This document shows, one piece after another, positions 16,063 to 24,387 of a stretch of DNA of 64,000 bases (position 1 is its first letter; each line of letters opens with the position of its first letter). Below the pieces are notes generated by a model, which worked only from the letters and a program-made list of their open reading frames with translations, was not told the origin of the DNA and did not search any database. This DNA comes from Micromonospora sp. WMMD1155 (lineage in GTDB: Bacteria > Actinomycetota > Actinomycetes > Mycobacteriales > Micromonosporaceae). The stretch is from assembly GCF_029581275.1 (NCBI RefSeq), contig NZ_CP120742.1, positions 966,501 through 1,030,500 on the forward strand, in the 5' to 3' direction. The position numbers were made by a program, and so were the translations under genes.

Positions 16063-16275
16063 TCAGGCGGCTTCGCGCAGGTCGGCCAGGCTCAACGGGG
16101 TACGCCGGCGCAGCAGCTCCTCCAGCTCGGCCACCGAACCGACCTCGCCGAGCACGTCGCGGCCACCGCCGAACCGCTGCGGGTAACGGCGGGCCAGCCG
16201 GTAGCGGTAGCGGCCCCGGATCAGCTCGACGCTCACCCGCCACCGCCCGCAGCAGTCACAGACCCACTCGGACAC
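16063..16275 (-). CDS. Small hypothetical protein with CxCC motif
   Basis: A 70-residue basic protein starting MSEWVCDCCGRWRVSVELIR, then Arg/Tyr-rich sequence and an acidic Leu-rich C-terminus. I do not recognise a family. The Cys-x-Cys-Cys near the N-terminus could bind a metal. The GTG start lies exactly 7 bases after the last base of TACTTT (16282-16287 on the minus strand), with no Shine-Dalgarno, supporting a leaderless gene. Codon third positions are GC-rich as in its neighbours. Confidence 0.6.
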   Translation of the reverse strand: MSEWVCDCCGRWRVSVELIRGRYRYRLARRYPQRFGGGRDVLGEVGSVAELEELLRRRTPLSLADLREAA

Positions 16276-16410
16276 CTCGCGAAAGTAGCTCTGACCTGCA
16301 GGTATTCGATTCGGTCGGTGGGGACGAGAGGCACAGCGGCGGACACGCCACCCCCGGACCCAGGGTGATCTGCCTCACGGCTGTCGGTGCCGTCTGATTG
16401 ACTGGTCGCC

Positions 16411-17526
16411 GTGGACCTGCCGATCAACCCGCCGGTCGAGCCGATGCTGGCCAAGAGCGTTTCCAAGCTGCCCACCACGCCCGGGGTGACCTACGAGCCC
16501 AAGTGGGATGGTTTCCGGTGCATCGTGTTCCGCGACGGCGACGAGGTCGAGCTGTCCAGCCGGGGCGGAAAGTCGATGACCCGTTATTTCCCCGAGGTGG
16601 TCGAGCAGGCACGCCGGCAGCTGCCCGAGCGGTGCGCCGTCGACGGTGAGCTGATCGTGATCCGGCGCGACGGGCCGACCGGCCAGCCCAGGCTGGATTT
16701 CGAGCTGCTGGCCCAGCGTGTGCACCCGGCCGCGTCCCGGGTCAAGATGCTCGCCGAGACCACCCCGGCCGACTTCGTCGCGTTCGACCTGCTGGCGATC
16801 GGCGACGAGGCGCTGCTCGACCAGTCCTACCCGCGCCGCCGGGAGCGGTTGGTCGAGGCGCTGGCCGGGGTGCGTCCGCCGGTGCACGTCACCCAGGTCA
16901 CCACCGATCCGGAGACCGCGCGCCGGTGGTTCGACGTCTTCGAGGGCGCCGGGCTGGACGGGCTGATCGTCAAGCCGGCCGACCTGCCGTACGAGCCGGG
17001 CAAGCGGCTGATGTTCAAGGTCAAGCACGCCCGCACCGCCGACGCCGTGGTGGCCGGCTTCCGCTGGCACAAGTCCGGCCCGGTGGTGGGCTCGCTGCTG
17101 CTCGGCCTCTACGACGACTCCGGGGTCCTGCACCACGTGGGTGTGAGCGCGTCGTTCAGCATGGCCCGCCGGGCCGAGTTGCTCGACGAGTTGGCGCCCT
17201 ACCGGGACATCGGCGGCGAGCACCCGTGGGTGCACGGCGACCACGAGCGCGGCCAACGCATCCCGGGTGGGGTGAGCCGGTGGACCGGCACGAAGAACCT
17301 GGAGTGGGAGCCGGTGCGCCCGGAGCTGGTCGTCGAGGTGGGCTACGACGCGATGGAGGGCGAGCGGTTCCGGCACACCGCCCAGTTCGTCCGCTGGCGC
17401 CCGGACCGCGATCCCCGATCGTGCCGCTACGACCAGCTCGACCGCCCGATCCGCTTCGATGTGGACCAGGTGCTGCGTGGCGACCCGACGGCCACCGTGG
17501 ACCGGGCCGCCACCGGCTCGGCGTAG
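16411..17526 (+). CDS. ligC: ATP-dependent DNA ligase C
   Basis: A 371-residue ATP-dependent ligase. The adenylation motif I is EPKWDGFR with the nucleotide-accepting Lys31; motif III is VAFDLLAIG, motif IV DGLIVKP and motif V KRLMFKVKH. The OB-fold follows. The start VDLPINPPVEPMLAKSV is close to mycobacterial LigC. In mycobacteria LigC works with the detached polymerase Prim-PolC in excision repair; here the matching polymerase gene is 16 kb away (33128-34159). It lacks the nuclease and polymerase domains of LigD. Confidence 0.93.
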   Translation: MDLPINPPVEPMLAKSVSKLPTTPGVTYEPKWDGFRCIVFRDGDEVELSSRGGKSMTRYFPEVVEQARRQLPERCAVDGELIVIRRDGPTGQPRLDFELLAQRVHPAASRVKMLAETTPADFVAFDLLAIGDEALLDQSYPRRRERLVEALAGVRPPVHVTQVTTDPETARRWFDVFEGAGLDGLIVKPADLPYEPGKRLMFKVKHARTADAVVAGFRWHKSGPVVGSLLLGLYDDSGVLHHVGVSASFSMARRAELLDELAPYRDIGGEHPWVHGDHERGQRIPGGVSRWTGTKNLEWEPVRPELVVEVGYDAMEGERFRHTAQFVRWRPDRDPRSCRYDQLDRPIRFDVDQVLRGDPTATVDRAATGSA

Positions 17527-17557
17527 CCTGGCCGTCGACCCGACCTCGGAGGATCAC

Positions 17558-19156
17558 GTGACCCGCACCGTCGACCGCTTCCGGATGGCGTCCCGTCGCC
17601 GGGCCCGGCGTACCCTCGCCGCCTTCGTCGTCGCCGCGTCGCTCACCGCCGGCTGCACTCTGCCGGCGTTCGCGCCGCGCACCGAGGTGCAGGGCGAAGC
17701 GGCTCCGACCGGCAGCGCGCCGACCTGGCGGCCCTGCCCGGACGTGCCAGACGAACTGGTCGGGCGCGGTGCTCCGGACATGCGCTACGAGTGCGCCCGG
17801 ATCGCGGTGCCGCGCGACTGGGGCACCGGCGCCGGGGCGACGACCGGTCCGGGCACCGGGCAGACCTTCGAGATCGCCCTGCTGCGTGCCCGGTCGACGA
17901 AGCAGCGCGACCGCGTCGGATCGTTGGTGGTCAACCCGGGCGGCCCGGGCGGCTCCGGTGTCGACACCGCCGTCTACCTGTCCTTCGGCACCCAGTTCGG
18001 CGGGCTGCCCACCTCCATCACCGACCGCTTCGACATCGTCGGCTTCGACCCGCGCGGGGTCTCCCGGTCCAGCCCGGTGAAGTGCATCTCCGACGCTGAC
18101 CTGGACGCCAGTTTCGGCTTCGACCCGGATCCGTCGAGCCAGGCGGCGTTCGACGACTTCGTCGGCCTGAGTCAGCGGATCGGGCGCGGCTGCGGCGACC
18201 GTTACGGCGACCAGTTGCCGCTGTACGGCACCGAACAGGCCGCCCGCGACATGGACGCGGTGCGTGCCGCGGTGGGCGACGACAAGCTCACCTACCTCGG
18301 TTACTCGTACGGCACCCTGCTCGGCGCGACCTACGCCCAGCTCTACCCGCAGCGGGTACGGGCGCTGGTGCTCGACGGCGCGGTCGACCCGCAACAGCGG
18401 CTGGTGGAGGGTTCGGAGAGCCAGGCCCGCGGCTTCGAACGGGCCTTCACGAACTTCACCCGCTGGTGCGCGGCGAACGCCGGCCGCTGCCCGATCGCGC
18501 CGGACGCGCGCGCCGCGGTGACCTCGGCCATCGACAAGGCCAAGGTCTCTCCGGTACGCGGCAGCGACGGCCGGGAGGCCACCGCCGGTTGGGTGTTCTA
18601 CGCGGTCATCTCGTCGCTCTACACCGAGTCCGGCTGGCAGGAGCTGGCCCAGGCGATCGACCGGCTGGGCCAGGGTGACCCGAAGGACGTGTTCCGGCTC
18701 GCCGACTCGTACGCCGGCCGGGAGGACGACGGCCACTACTCGAACCTGTTCGACGCCAACCTGGCCATCAACTGCGCCGACGAGACGGAGAAGCCGAGCC
18801 GGGAGCAGATCCGGCGGTTGCAGTCCGAGTGGCGTGGGAAATATCCGCTGTTCGGGCCGGCTCTCGCGGTGGGCATGCTGAGCTGCGTCGAATGGCCCGG
18901 CGGGCGGGACCCGTACCCGACCGGCAAGGCGAACGGCGCGCCGCCGATCGTGGTGGTCGGCACCACCGGCGACCCGGCGACGCCCTACGAGCAGACTCCG
19001 CGCCTGGCCTCGATGCTGGGCGTCGGCCGGGTGCTGACCTGGGAGGGCGAGGGGCACACCGCTTACCCGCAGACCTCCTGCATCACCGACGCGGTCGACG
19101 CGTACCTGCTCGACCTGACCGTCCCCCGGGAGGGCCTGCGCTGCCCAGCGAAATGA
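17558..19156 (+). CDS. Secreted alpha/beta-hydrolase, S33-type tripeptidyl aminopeptidase
   Basis: A 532-residue lipoprotein exopeptidase. The signal peptide ends in the lipobox LTAGC (Cys33). The oxyanion-hole region is VVNPGGPGGSGVD, the nucleophile elbow GYSYGTLLG, the acid VGTTGDPATPYEQ and the catalytic His in EGEGHTAYP, followed by a Cys-containing C-terminal cap. The Streptomyces relatives release N-terminal tripeptides from proteins. GTG 17558 is chosen because GGAGGA lies 4-5 bases before it. Possible -10 TAGCCT overlaps the ligC stop. Confidence 0.9.
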   Translation: MTRTVDRFRMASRRRARRTLAAFVVAASLTAGCTLPAFAPRTEVQGEAAPTGSAPTWRPCPDVPDELVGRGAPDMRYECARIAVPRDWGTGAGATTGPGTGQTFEIALLRARSTKQRDRVGSLVVNPGGPGGSGVDTAVYLSFGTQFGGLPTSITDRFDIVGFDPRGVSRSSPVKCISDADLDASFGFDPDPSSQAAFDDFVGLSQRIGRGCGDRYGDQLPLYGTEQAARDMDAVRAAVGDDKLTYLGYSYGTLLGATYAQLYPQRVRALVLDGAVDPQQRLVEGSESQARGFERAFTNFTRWCAANAGRCPIAPDARAAVTSAIDKAKVSPVRGSDGREATAGWVFYAVISSLYTESGWQELAQAIDRLGQGDPKDVFRLADSYAGREDDGHYSNLFDANLAINCADETEKPSREQIRRLQSEWRGKYPLFGPALAVGMLSCVEWPGGRDPYPTGKANGAPPIVVVGTTGDPATPYEQTPRLASMLGVGRVLTWEGEGHTAYPQTSCITDAVDAYLLDLTVPREGLRCPAK

Positions 19157-19178
19157 TCACTGTGCGAGGCTGGTCGGC

Positions 19179-19631
19179 ATGACTGACGTGATCTACCGGG
19201 AGGCGGTCCGGGCGGACCTGCCCGCCGTCATCGCCCTGCTCGCCGACGACGTGCTGGGCAAGGCCCGTGATTTCACCGAGGTCGACGAAAAGTACGAGAA
19301 GGCGTTCGCCGACATCACCGCCGACCCGCGTAACCAGCTGATCGTCGCCGAGCAGGACGGCGAGATGGTCGGCTGCCTACAGATCACCTACATCCCCGGC
19401 CTCGGCCGGCACGGCAGCGAGCGGTCGCTGATCGAGTCGGTCCGGGTCCGCTCCGACCGTCGCGGCCAAGGGCTGGGCCGGGACCTGATGACCTGGGCGA
19501 TCGACCAGGCCCGGCAGCGCGGCTGCGCACTGGTGCAGCTCACCACCGACAAGACCCGCGCGGACGCGCACCGCTTCTACCTGGGTCTCGGTTTCGTGGC
19601 CAGTCACGAGGGCATGAAGCTGGCACTCTGA
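19179..19631 (+). CDS. GNAT family N-acetyltransferase
   Basis: A 150-residue GNAT acyltransferase. The acetyl-CoA pyrophosphate loop is RSDRRGQGLGRDLM (R/Q-x-x-G-x-G pattern); a C-terminal FYLGLGFVASHEGMKL completes the fold. The substrate is not evident. It starts 22 bases after the peptidase gene and may be co-transcribed. Confidence 0.9.
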   Translation: MTDVIYREAVRADLPAVIALLADDVLGKARDFTEVDEKYEKAFADITADPRNQLIVAEQDGEMVGCLQITYIPGLGRHGSERSLIESVRVRSDRRGQGLGRDLMTWAIDQARQRGCALVQLTTDKTRADAHRFYLGLGFVASHEGMKLAL

Positions 19632-19944
19632 CCGCGGTGCTCACCCCCGGCACGGCTCTGATGATCCCGGGTGCTGCCGCTCGCTGGCCTCTCCGCCGTG
19701 TTCGCGCGGGATTCGGCGCCGATGCCGGCCTGGGCAGCACCCTTCACCCGGACACTGTGGAGCTGATGTCGTAAACGATTCACCGACCCCCGATTCGTTT
19801 ACGACATCAGGTCCACAGCGAGCGCGGATACCATCCACCCGCCACCGCGCCAACCCCAGCAGCCGGCACCGCCGCCTGAAGCCGGCACCGCCGCCTGAAG
19901 CCCAGCGCCACCGGTCAGCCGCAGCACTCAGCCGGCACCCTCCG
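19632..19944. other. Intergenic region with long inverted repeat and 19-bp tandem repeat
   Basis: No gene is visible in these 313 bases between convergent genes. It contains a 24-bp inverted repeat (separate entry) and two perfect copies of a 19-bp unit at 19862-19880 and 19881-19899. Confidence 0.7.
19755..19818. repeat. Long inverted repeat (24-bp arms, one mismatch)
   Basis: Left arm 19755-19778 and right arm 19795-19818 are reverse complements except for one G:G pair, around a 16-base loop. The inner 16 bp match perfectly and include GTCGTAAACGA. The arms are more AT-rich than the flanks. It sits between convergent genes, so it may terminate both, but the length suggests a dispersed REP-like element. 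Confidence 0.8.
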
Positions 19945-20685
19945 TCAGCCGTCGACCAAACGGCCGTCGCGCAGGAAGAGGACCCGGTCGGCGAGGTCGA
20001 TCAGGGCCGGGTCGTGGGTGGCGACCAGGGCCGTCATGCCGCGGGCGTGTACCACCGCGCGCAGCAGGTCCATGATGGACCGGCCGGTCTCCGAGTCGAG
20101 CTGACCGGTGGGCTCGTCGGCGATGAGCAGGTCCGGCTCGTTGGCCAACGCGCGGGCCACCGCGACCCGCTGCTGCTGCCCGCCGGACAGCTCGTACGGG
20201 CGTTGCGCCGCGTGCCCGCCCAGGCCGACCAGTTCCAGCAACACCGCGACCCGCTGTTCCCGCTCGTCGGCCGGCACCTGCGCCAGCCGCAGCGGCACGC
20301 CCACGTTCTCGGCGGCGGAGAGGATCGGCACCAGCCCGAAGGTCTGGAACACGTACCCGACGGTGCCCCGGCGTAGCCGCAGCAGCTCCGCCTCACCGGC
20401 CGCTGTGACGTCGTGCCCGGCCACCACCACCTGACCACTGTCCGGCCGGTCCAGCCCTCCGACCATGTTCAGCAGGGTGGTCTTGCCGGCCCCGGACCGG
20501 CCCCGGATGGCTACCAACTCGCCACGGCCGGCGGTGAACGAGACGTCCCGCACCGCGTGTACGGCGCGCTCACCCCGGCCGAAGGTGCGGCTCACCCCAC
20601 TGACCCGGACCACCTCATCGGAGTGCTCCGAGGGCACACCCGCGAGACCGGCCGCGCCGGTCACCACCATGTCCCGACGGCTCAT
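19945..20685 (-). CDS. ABC transporter ATP-binding protein (MacB/LolD type)
   Basis: A 246-residue ATPase that powers an FtsX-type exporter. Walker A is GRSGAGKT (residues 62-69), signature LSGGQQQRVAVARAL, Walker B LLIADEPTG and the switch His in ATHDP. It is the last gene of a four-gene operon; its ATG overlaps the stop of the second ATPase (ATGA at 20682-20685). An internal ATG at 20670 is an alternative start. The operon has two ATPases and two large permeases, suggesting a heteromeric complex. Confidence 0.93.
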   Translation of the reverse strand: MSRRDMVVTGAAGLAGVPSEHSDEVVRVSGVSRTFGRGERAVHAVRDVSFTAGRGELVAIRGRSGAGKTTLLNMVGGLDRPDSGQVVVAGHDVTAAGEAELLRLRRGTVGYVFQTFGLVPILSAAENVGVPLRLAQVPADEREQRVAVLLELVGLGGHAAQRPYELSGGQQQRVAVARALANEPDLLIADEPTGQLDSETGRSIMDLLRAVVHARGMTALVATHDPALIDLADRVLFLRDGRLVDG

Positions 20686-21677
20686 GCCTGTGCTCCCCGC
20701 TCGTCCGTGGCCCGGTCACCGGGCCGTACCTGCACATGGTCGGGCTCCAGGTCGAGCCGGACCCGTTCCTTCAGCGAGAGCGCGTCGACGAACGCCGCCG
20801 GTAGCTGCATCCGGCCGTTGCGGTCCAGCACCGCGTACTCCTCGCTGACCAGCTCGGTGTTGCCGTCCGCGCCGATCCGAGCGGTCCGGCGTACCTCGGA
20901 GGCGGTCCGGCCGTCGCGGATCGCGACGGTCCGGCGGACCTGCGTGGCCACGGCGTGGTCGTGGGTGACGACCACGATGGTCACACCCAGCTCGGCGTTG
21001 ATGGTGCGCAGTGCCCCGAAGACGTCCGCGCCGGTCGCCTCGTCCAACTCACCGGTCGGCTCGTCGGCGAAGAGCACCTCCGGGTCGTTGGCGACGGCCA
21101 CCGCGACGGCGACCCGCTGCTGTTCGCCACCGCTGAGCTGCCCCGGCCGCCGGTCGGCGCAGTAGCCGACGCCGACCATGTCGAGCAGTTCCCCGGCCCG
21201 CTGCCGACGGGCCTTGCGGCCGAGTTTGCCGGCCAGCTCCATCGGCAGCTCGACGTTCTCCCGCGCGGTGAGGTACGGCAGCAGGTTGCGACCGGTCTGT
21301 TGCCAGACGAACCCGACCAGCTCCCGCCGGTAACTCAGCCGCCGCTTGGCGGACAGCGAGAGCAGGTCGTAGTCGGCCACCCGGGCGATGCCGGCGGTGG
21401 GCGTGTCCAGACCGGAGAGGATGTTGAGCAGCGTCGACTTGCCCGAGCCGGACGCACCGACGATCGCCACCAGCTCACCCCGGTCGATCACCAGGTCGAG
21501 CCCCTGCAGGGCGACCACCTCCACCCCCTCGGTCTTGAAGATGCGCACCAGGCCGTCGCAGACGATGTGCCCGCGCAGGCGGTCCTGCCCGCCGGCCCGA
21601 TCGGCGGCGCGTTGGGCGGCCCGCTGTTGCAGGTCGGCCAGGTCCGGCACCAGTGGAGTCTGGGCGGTAGCGGTCAT
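20682..21677 (-). CDS. ABC transporter ATP-binding protein with AbrB-like C-terminal extension
   Basis: A 331-residue ATPase of the same exporter. Walker A is GASGSGK (G74-K80), signature LSGGEQQRVAVAVAVA, Walker B VLFADEPTGELD and VTHDHA. After the ATPase a 50-residue tail (about 279-331) contains YAVLDRNGRMQLPAAFVDAL and LKERVRLDLEPDHVQVRP, which reads like a SpoVT/AbrB swapped-hairpin element (G-R-x-Q-L-P in place of G-R-I-T-I-P). Such a tail is unusual for this ATPase class and might regulate or dimerise it. It starts one base after the permease stop. Confidence 0.92.
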   Translation of the reverse strand: MTATAQTPLVPDLADLQQRAAQRAADRAGGQDRLRGHIVCDGLVRIFKTEGVEVVALQGLDLVIDRGELVAIVGASGSGKSTLLNILSGLDTPTAGIARVADYDLLSLSAKRRLSYRRELVGFVWQQTGRNLLPYLTARENVELPMELAGKLGRKARRQRAGELLDMVGVGYCADRRPGQLSGGEQQRVAVAVAVANDPEVLFADEPTGELDEATGADVFGALRTINAELGVTIVVVTHDHAVATQVRRTVAIRDGRTASEVRRTARIGADGNTELVSEEYAVLDRNGRMQLPAAFVDALSLKERVRLDLEPDHVQVRPGDRATDERGAQA

Positions 21678-21678
21678 C

Positions 21679-24387
21679 TCAGCTCTCCTCTCCGAGCCGA
21701 AGCACCTCTCCGAGGCGCAACCGGCGGTTGTTCAGGGCCTCGACGGCGACCGCGAAGCCGAGGGCGACCGCCCCGAGCGCGATCACCGCGGCGACCAGGC
21801 TGGGCTCGAAGGCCACCCGGACCGGCACACCGTCGGTGAACGCGGACAGGCCGAGCACCGGGTTGAGCAACAGGGGCAGCACCGCGCCGACCAGCGCACC
21901 GGTCAGCACCGACACCGCGACCAGCGGGGTCAACTCGACCAGCAGCAGCCCTCGCCACTGTCGGCGGGACAGGCCGAGGGTTCGCAGCCGGGACAGCACC
22001 TGGCCCCGGGCGCGCGCCCCGGCGAGCACGGTGAACGCGATGGCGAGCAGCCCGAGCACGCTGCCGCCCACGGCGCCGGCCACGAACCCGAACGCCAGCA
22101 CCCCGTTCGCGCCGCCGTCACCGAGATCCCGGCGGACGTCGGCACGGGTGTCGACGGTGACGCCGAACAGCCGTTCCCGCCCGGTCACCGCCCCACCACG
22201 TTGGTAGCGCTCCTGACCCTTGTCGCCGGCCTGGCGCAACACCTCCGCGTCGAGCCGGTCCCCGGCGACCAGCAGGCTGCTCGGCACGGGTGTGGTGTTC
22301 CGCTTCGGCAGCGCCTGCCAGGGCAGGATCACGAACCGGCCGCTGTCCGTCGGCACCAGCGGGAAGCTCTCCTCGGTGCCCGCGACCCGGAACTCGTAGC
22401 GCTCGCCCTGCACGGAGATGAAGGCGGAGCCGTCCAGGCCGGCCTTGGCCAGGTCGGCGGCGACCGCCGGGGAGACGATCGCCGGCAGCGCCCCCGACTC
22501 GGGCCGGGCGGTGCGCAACGCGGCCGGCACCGGCAGGTTCACCCCGGATTCGCGGGCCACGGTGTCCAACCCCGAGCCGTCGACCAGCAGCACGTCCGCC
22601 TGCCCGATCCGGGCGTCGGTGCCGAACTCGTCGACGGCCAGCCGCTCGTCGGGTTGGGCCAGCACCCGCGTGACGGCCCGGACACCCGGCAGGCCACCCA
22701 GCTCGTCCAGGGTGTCGGGGGCGAAGCGCTCCCCCCGGATCACCGCGTCGGCGGGCACGATCCGCTCGGCGGCCTGTGCCCGGCTCGCGTCGACGCCGGC
22801 GGCGACGACCGCGCAGAACGCGGCGGTGCCGATCGCCAGCACCACCACGACCAGCGGGGCGGCGACCGCAGCGCGACCGGCTCGCGCCGTGCCGAGGAAG
22901 GCGACGCTGCCCCGGGTCCGCGCGGCAAGCCGGCTGACCAACAACAACGGCCAGGGGTACGCGCGCAGCGCGAGCACCGCGGCGGCGATCGCGACGAGCA
23001 CCGGCACCGACACCAACAGCGGGTCCACCTCGCCCAGGGTGAGGCCACGTCGGCGCAGCAGCACCGCGGCGAGCCCGGCCAGCAGCAGCAGGGAGACCTC
23101 GACGGTGAGCCGACGAGCCGACGGGCGTACCCGGATCAGGTCCCGCCGGGCCGCCCCGCCGGCCGGTACGGCCATCGTCGCCAGCGGCAGCGCCAGCGTG
23201 ACGGGCACTGTCGCCGCGATGACGTACGGCGCGGTCGGGTCGGGCTCGCCGGGGAACAGCGTGCCCAGCCACCAGCCGAGCGCGGCGGCGACGGGCACCA
23301 CCAGCACGGATTCGGTGAAGCTGCGCCGGGCGCCGGCGGTGGCCGCGCCACCACGGGCGCGCAGCAGCACGAACTCGGAGCGGCGTCGGCGGATGGCGAG
23401 GCCGGCCGCGAGCACGATGAGCCCCGCCAGGGTGGCCAGTACGCCGGCCGCGATCACCGCGAGCAGGGTCCGGGCGGCGTTGATCTGGGCGGCGAACGCG
23501 CGCAACGGAACGTCGACGCCCACCGTCACCGCGAGGTCCGACGGCTTGCGGCGTTGCAGTTCCTGCAGGCCGTCGATCATCCCGTCCAGGTGGCGTGCGT
23601 CGATGGTGTCGGCGCCGAGCCGGTACCGCCAGGTGGACTGGACCGGCCAACCGGCGGCGACCCGCTTGTTCAGCGGCGACGGGGCGACGACGCCGACGAT
23701 GACGAACGGCTGGCCGTCCCCCAGCGGTTCGATGATCTGCAGAAGCTGTGGCAGTCCGTCCCAGATGCCGTTCGCGCGGTCGATCGGGCGGAACAGCCCG
23801 GACACCACCATCGGGGCGGCGTCGGTCAGGTCGCCCTTGTCGTCGGCGTTGCCGATCCGCAGTCGGCTGCCGGCCCGCAGGTTGAGCTTGCGGGCCACGT
23901 CGACGTCGAGCGCCACCTCGATCGGCCGGTCCGGCACGTACGTCTCGCTCGGCCACGCCCCCTCGACGAGGGTGCTGGCGCCCTGGATGTCGGGCACGGC
24001 CCGTAGGCCCAGGTCGACGAGCAGGTTGCGGGCCGCGAGGTCCGGCCCGACCACGCGGGCCGCCGGGGTCTCGATGGTGTACCACCGCTCGGCCACCGCC
24101 GAGCGCACCTGCGGCGGCATGTCGGCGGCCAGGGCGTCGAAGCGTGCCATCGCGTCACCCGTGGCCGTGTTTCTGAACGTCGCGGCCTGCCTGCCGGTGG
24201 TGTAGGAGATGTCCCGGCTCTCGGCCGTCCCGCTGCTCAACTGCGCCCGCAAACCCTGTTCGGCGAGACGGTTCACCAACCGGGGCACCCCGCTGATCAG
24301 CAGGGTGACCACCAGGGTCAACACCGCCAGGAGCAGGAACTGCCCGCCGTACGTCCGGACCCGCCGGACGGCCGCGCCGACGCTCAT
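21679..24387 (-). CDS. FtsX-like ABC transporter permease 2
   Basis: A 902-residue membrane protein: an N-terminal membrane helix FLLLAVLTLVVTLLISG, a large extracytoplasmic domain, a central group of helices, a second extracytoplasmic domain and a C-terminal FtsX core with LGLSRRQWRGLLLVELTPLV. This double-FtsX layout is typical of actinobacterial macrolide/lipoprotein-type exporters. ATG 24385-24387 is chosen since it overlaps the stop of the first permease and follows GGGGGAG; a longer in-frame ORF upstream is a shadow of that gene. Substrate unknown. Confidence 0.9.
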   Translation of the reverse strand: MSVGAAVRRVRTYGGQFLLLAVLTLVVTLLISGVPRLVNRLAEQGLRAQLSSGTAESRDISYTTGRQAATFRNTATGDAMARFDALAADMPPQVRSAVAERWYTIETPAARVVGPDLAARNLLVDLGLRAVPDIQGASTLVEGAWPSETYVPDRPIEVALDVDVARKLNLRAGSRLRIGNADDKGDLTDAAPMVVSGLFRPIDRANGIWDGLPQLLQIIEPLGDGQPFVIVGVVAPSPLNKRVAAGWPVQSTWRYRLGADTIDARHLDGMIDGLQELQRRKPSDLAVTVGVDVPLRAFAAQINAARTLLAVIAAGVLATLAGLIVLAAGLAIRRRRSEFVLLRARGGAATAGARRSFTESVLVVPVAAALGWWLGTLFPGEPDPTAPYVIAATVPVTLALPLATMAVPAGGAARRDLIRVRPSARRLTVEVSLLLLAGLAAVLLRRRGLTLGEVDPLLVSVPVLVAIAAAVLALRAYPWPLLLVSRLAARTRGSVAFLGTARAGRAAVAAPLVVVVLAIGTAAFCAVVAAGVDASRAQAAERIVPADAVIRGERFAPDTLDELGGLPGVRAVTRVLAQPDERLAVDEFGTDARIGQADVLLVDGSGLDTVARESGVNLPVPAALRTARPESGALPAIVSPAVAADLAKAGLDGSAFISVQGERYEFRVAGTEESFPLVPTDSGRFVILPWQALPKRNTTPVPSSLLVAGDRLDAEVLRQAGDKGQERYQRGGAVTGRERLFGVTVDTRADVRRDLGDGGANGVLAFGFVAGAVGGSVLGLLAIAFTVLAGARARGQVLSRLRTLGLSRRQWRGLLLVELTPLVAVSVLTGALVGAVLPLLLNPVLGLSAFTDGVPVRVAFEPSLVAAVIALGAVALGFAVAVEALNNRRLRLGEVLRLGEES

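Noticed and set aside
21388..24006. Long plus-strand open frame (about 870 codons)
   Set aside because: It lies opposite the FtsX permease. Composition is Arg/Gly/His/Gln-rich with no motifs, as expected from the antisense of a high-GC gene.
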